Source of the DNA: Cycas panzhihuaensis
Lineage: Eukaryota > Cycadophyta
Assembly (NCBI GenBank): GCA_023213395.1
Contig: CM041465.1
Location: 152,031,741-152,095,740 of the forward strand
Length of the DNA: 64,000 bases
Direction: 5' to 3'
Position 1 is the stretch's first letter. Every line of letters starts with the position of its first letter. This document shows positions 59,905 through 64,000 of the stretch, in pieces. Below the pieces are notes generated by a model. It was given only the letters and a program-made list of their open reading frames with translations. It searched no databases and was not told where the DNA came from. The position numbers and the translations under genes are program-made.

Positions 59905-62420
59905 CTTTACTTTGTTAAATTTAATTTTATAATGTAATTTTAAATGTATAAGAGCCTAAGGGGCTTAAATCTAACTTAAATAAGGGGAAAGCTTGAATAT
60001 ATCTTATGTAATTCCTTTGGGACAAGTTAGAATCTATTGTAAGTCATTTGAGTCCCATTTTGGTTATTTATATTGTTTTGTAATTTACCCTCACTTGATA
60101 GTAGCAGTAAACTTATCTTCCCTTATTGAGGAGGATAACTTTATCCTTACTTAATTAAGTTAGACAACCACCTTGCATAGCAAGTTAGTTATAAGAATGT
60201 TATAAGGTAGTTGACAGTTTTGACTAATCAATAGTTGGGTTGAGACTTATATAAATTACTTTACTCCAATAAAAAAAATTAGAAGGGATGTTATTACCTC
60301 TAAGTATTTTGCATATGATGGTCTTACAAAATAGAACCCCAGACCTATTAGTTCAAGAACTAAAGGGTGGTTATGTAGCCTATAGGTGCCATCACATAAG
60401 ACAGGTTTCCTTCATAGGCTAGGATTTATATTTTGATTTTATTGGAGTGATTATACTATCTAAAGATAATTGATGACATTGTTGAATGGTAATTAATTGT
60501 GCTAAGGTAATTTGATATGCAACTTTGTAGGTTTGATTTCTGTATTTTAGTTTAGTAGTCATAGAATATTTCTTTTTGTCATTCATAAACATACATTGCT
60601 AGACTCAACATGAGTTTTTATAGGGTCTTGCACTCTTCAAAAATATATTATCTTGGTGTCATTAATAGGGAATGGAAAGTAATTATTGAATGATGTAGGA
60701 TGAATCTATACATTAATTAGGATAGTTAGGTTAGGAGTAGAAGGGCCCAATATCCTTTGAGTTGATTCATAGAAATTACAAAGGAACAACCCTAGATGGA
60801 TATAAAATGAAGAATGATGGAGGAAAAAAATAAAAACTAACTATAGAGAATTAAAAGAAAGTCAAGGTTACATACTTTCTAATTGTGGAATTAGAATGAG
60901 AAACCAGAAATAAAATGAAAGGAATTCCACATAGCCTACCTTATTTTTATAGAAAGCCACATGAGAACTTTAATATATTTTTATTTGAATGTTAGGTATT
61001 ATGCCATATTTTTTATTATTTATCCAATGCATAATAGTTTAATCTTTTTCCATCTACTTTAAAAGATGGTGCTTTGATGTGGCTCATGCTTCTACCTATG
61101 GGCTAGATTAGTTCTTAGGAAGACAAGAAGAAGTTATTCCTAAGTAAATACTAAGAATTCCAACAAGATAAGGACCATCGAGGTTAGATCCTCAAGATTT
61201 AGTAGAAGGAAGTTAAGACTATTGAATAATATGTTTGAAACATGGACATTTAACTAAGCTATGAAGATCGTCTTCATAGTAGGATTAACACATTGGTGAA
61301 TATCTTTAAGCATCTATTGCTAAGGCAACCGTTGTTTATCACATTACATATTTTACAAGCATACATGATATTCTTCATGTTTAGTATTCAATTACAAATG
61401 TGAAATCATTCTCAAAATACTATACACATATATTTAATATTTAAATTTCTATACAATCATCACATTTATGAATGACTTTTAATTTTCTTAATTGTAAATA
61501 TATATTAAAATATATTGTAAATGAAAAATATCCTAAAATTTACATGATTCCTTTAGTTCAATTATATCCCCTTTTCTCAAAAAAAAAAAAAAAAAAGTTT
61601 ATGAATTAATTGTAATCAAACTTCTTTATCAATGGACACAAGGTCTTGATTTAATATTACATCATGTGCCTCGTATTAGACTTTAGTGTTTATTTCATGG
61701 GTTTATAACCTTAGGTTATGGACCTCCTCTTTAATTTTTGTATTACATTAGTGTGAGATTATTTTATGTTTTGTGAAGTGATGAGTCAATGGGGGTTATG
61801 ACTCTCACCTCATATGTGTCACATTAGGTACAAGTAATATTATCTTAAGTATTATATATAGTACATATAGGATATTTTCTAAAATGGGTTAGTGAGAAGT
61901 AAGGATTATCGAGTCACTTGTGTAATATGAGACATTTTTTTAGTAGAGATTAAATAAAAATTTTTAAAATCAATTTATAATATTTTGATAGTTAATCCTA
62001 TCAATTATTGTCCTCATTGCATGCCTTACTATAATATCTCGGTCTCAAAGCATATTCATAGTATATTATCAATTGCAATTACTAGTTAATTTATATGATT
62101 TGATTAATGCTTAAGATTTACATATGTGACATGTATTAATATCTAGTTTCTTAGTTGATCTATTTAGTTTTTGAGATAATTTTTAATATGCATGTTGTAA
62201 AGTTTAAATTATAAGTAGTTGGACACTAACACATAGTTTTAAAGAAGACATGCAGTAAGAAATATAACATGTACACACTAATACTAAACAATAGGCTTTC
62301 AAATATGCAAATAGACATATGTCATATGTAGGTGGAAAAATTCATATGCAAGGCAAAAAATATCACATGCAACCTAATAATCAATCTCCAAAGATAATGG
62401 AAGATGAAGACCTATATTCT
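59905..62420. other. AT-rich stretch, no recognisable gene
   Basis: RT and RNase H of element J would be expected here but cannot be read. Contains an oligo-A tract (61579-61596). Nothing else supported. Confidence 0.4.
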
Positions 62421-62423
62421 AAT

Positions 62424-63900
62424 ATCCTCTCACTAAAGTGTTTATAAGCTAATGACTTGATTTTCTCTAATAAAAAAGTTATATAGTGATTATGCTCTTA
62501 AGAGTAGTTAATTGAAAGTCAAAATAAGGAATAGTTATTATCAAATAGCTAGCCACAACACCACTTCCCAATCATAATTCCACTAGTGTCAATGACTTGC
62601 TCCTAGATGAACATATCCTACAAGTTGACATTGTCCCCATTGATCACAAGTGGTATGATGACATTTGAGTTTATCTCTTAGATTAAACTTAGCCCCTAAT
62701 ATCGATTCCAAGAAGGAAAAAAGGATAAGGGCCTTTACTAACCAATACCTTCTTTTAGATGACATATTATATAAATAATCTTTTGATGGAATCTTGCTAA
62801 GACATCTTCCACCTTTAGAGGCCCAATTTGCTTTGGTCGAATACCATGATGACATTTATGGTGGTCATTTCGGTGGTAAGTCAAGAGTCCTACGAACCCT
62901 CTAAATGGATTATTATTGGCCATTTCTATTTAAAGATGCATATTCATATATGAAAAAGTGTAAAAAATGCTAACACATTCCTCTTTGATCTATTAACTAT
63001 CCATTTCACTCAGATTGATCCTTACCCATTAGTCATTCTCTCAATGGGGTCTTGACCTTATTGGGAAAATTTACCCCCCATCTTCTACCAAATATAAGTA
63101 CATCCTAATCACAATTGAATATTTTATAAAATGGAGTGAGGCAATCCCTTTGATAAACACCACTAGAAAAGTAGTTGTCACTTTCATCTTCCAATATATC
63201 ATCTACTAGTTTGGAGTCCTTGACATTATCATCAGGGATAGTAAAACTCTATTTTATAATTCTCAAGTTAACAAACTTTATAATCAATTTTATATTACCT
63301 ATAGGACATTATCCCCTTACTGCCCACAGTCTAATGGCCAAATTGAAGCCTTCAACAAAGCCTTGATAAAGGTCTTGGCCAAAAGGATTGCTAACTACCA
63401 ATAAGATTGGCATACTAAACTTTTCCTTAATTTGTGGGCTTATTATACTTTGATTAGGATAGCTACAGGGATGACTCCTTTTTCATTAGTCTATGGAACT
63501 AAAGTCATACTTCCATTAGAGATTAAGATCCCCTCACTTAAGGTATCATTTAAACACTTCATTGACAAAGAATGGTTGAGGTAAGTAAGATTTTTAGAAC
63601 TTAAGGAGATGGATGAAATCCATCTTGATGCCCATGAAAAGAACTTGGCCTTAAAACATTGAGCCCAAGTAGCTCATGATCAACATTTGAGACCAAGGAA
63701 ATTTCATGTAGGAGACAAAGTACTTAAACTTGAATATTTATATGCAAAATAACAAAAATTTGACTCCAAGTAGATAGGCCCTTATTTAGTTATTAAATAT
63801 CTAAATAATAAAGCCTATTATCTCTCTACCCTTGATGAGCTCTAATTCTAAATACCCATTAATTCTTAATTTTTGAGATAGTATTATGCTTAGACTATCT
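62424..63900 (+). pseudogene. RNase H tail and integrase of element J
   Basis: Parallel to element D step by step: LTKVFIS (D: TTKVIIQ), then LATTPLPNHNSTSVND (D: LADDAIPNVSGIPVDD), HKWYDDI-stop-VYLL (D: SKWYGDIVRYL), YHDDIYGGHFGG (zinc), QWGLDLIGKIYPPSSTKYK with first Asp (about 63052), TIEYFIKWSEAIPL, IIIRDSKTLFYN (second Asp; NG of TDNGT lost), CPQSNGQIEAFNK with Glu (about 63345), TGMTPFSLVYGT and ILPLEIKIPSLKV. It ends IGPYLVIKYLNNKAYYL at about 63825. Stops at several Gln and Trp positions; more decayed than D. Integrase of the same clade. Confidence 0.9.
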
Positions 63901-64000
63901 CCACAATAAGTATAAACTATGACTCTAAAAATCTTCCTATTAACAAACCTAAACTATATTAGGTCAAACATCTTACTTTCCCCAAGACTCATGCTTGGGG

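Larger units (their letters stand above)
55203..64000 (+). mobile_element. Element J: old Tat-lineage Ty3 element, right end outside window
   Basis: Starts with primer site TGGTGACCATGCTAGGGATC (55206), nearly the same as that of element D, and contains a D-like integrase at 62424-63900 on the same strand. gag, protease and RT cannot be read in between. A copia fragment (K) is embedded at 58560-59900. That one element spans both the primer site and the integrase is inferred from orientation and lineage; 3 to 4 kb on each side of K is unreadable. Confidence 0.55.

Overview
This window is an intergenic block of a plant nuclear genome, almost certainly a seed plant with a repeat-rich genome; the species cannot be named from the sequence. 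I find no intact host gene, no rRNA, no CRISPR and no bacterial-type gene. The window is a stack of LTR retrotransposons inserted into one another and decayed to different degrees. Most long AT-repeat reading frames are microsatellite artefacts. Many premature stops are TAG, TAA or TGA where a family alignment expects CAG, CAA or TGG, the mark left by deamination of methylated cytosine. I name the elements A to K below.

Layout. 1-2500: element A, 3' half of a Ty3 chromovirus on the + strand (RT, RNase H, integrase, chromodomain), cut by the window edge. About 3400-28422 and beyond: element B, an old Ty1/copia element on +, now in three pieces (integrase 3400-4680; RT front half 9960-10363; RT back half, RNase H and start of 3' LTR 27227-28422+). 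Two insertions split it. Element C (4724-9665, -) has 337-bp LTRs and only a gag-like coding remnant. Element D (10364-27226, -) is a 16.9-kb Tat-lineage Ty3 element with 2.57-kb LTRs, exact TG...CA ends and a perfect 5-bp target duplication CCACC.

Element D is the most interesting object. On its coding (-) strand the order is 5' LTR, primer site, gag, protease, RT, RNase H, integrase, and then, after a gap of about 4 kb, a second complete RNase H frame of different (archaeal/plant) type just before the 3' LTR. Inside that gap, on the opposite strand, lies a spliced-looking pseudogene of the plant mobile domain (PMD) family. The RNase H next to RT has lost its first catalytic Asp, while the second one keeps all its acidic residues.

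28.8-38.9 kb is AT-rich and mostly unreadable. It holds a Ty3 gag remnant (35449-36090), a tRNA-Thr(AGT) pseudogene on - (36216-36289) and a SINE-like unit with pol III boxes (about 36692-36985). From 38.9 to 55.2 kb there is a pair of direct repeats, each split by a nested Ty3 element: F (39561-46329, -, 1.07-kb LTRs) and G (47103-54312, -, chromovirus, 416-bp LTRs). G carries a solo LTR (H, 48340-48929) in its integrase, with a perfect GTTCC duplication. A second, 5'-truncated copy of that LTR in the opposite orientation is the site into which F jumped.

55.2-64.0 kb: element J, an older Tat-type element on + (primer site at 55206 like that of D; integrase 62424-63900 closely resembling D's), cut by the window end and split by a copia RT-RNase H remnant on - (K, 58560-59900). 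The relative decay (A, B, J and K heavily broken; D, F and G with long open stretches) agrees with the nesting order.
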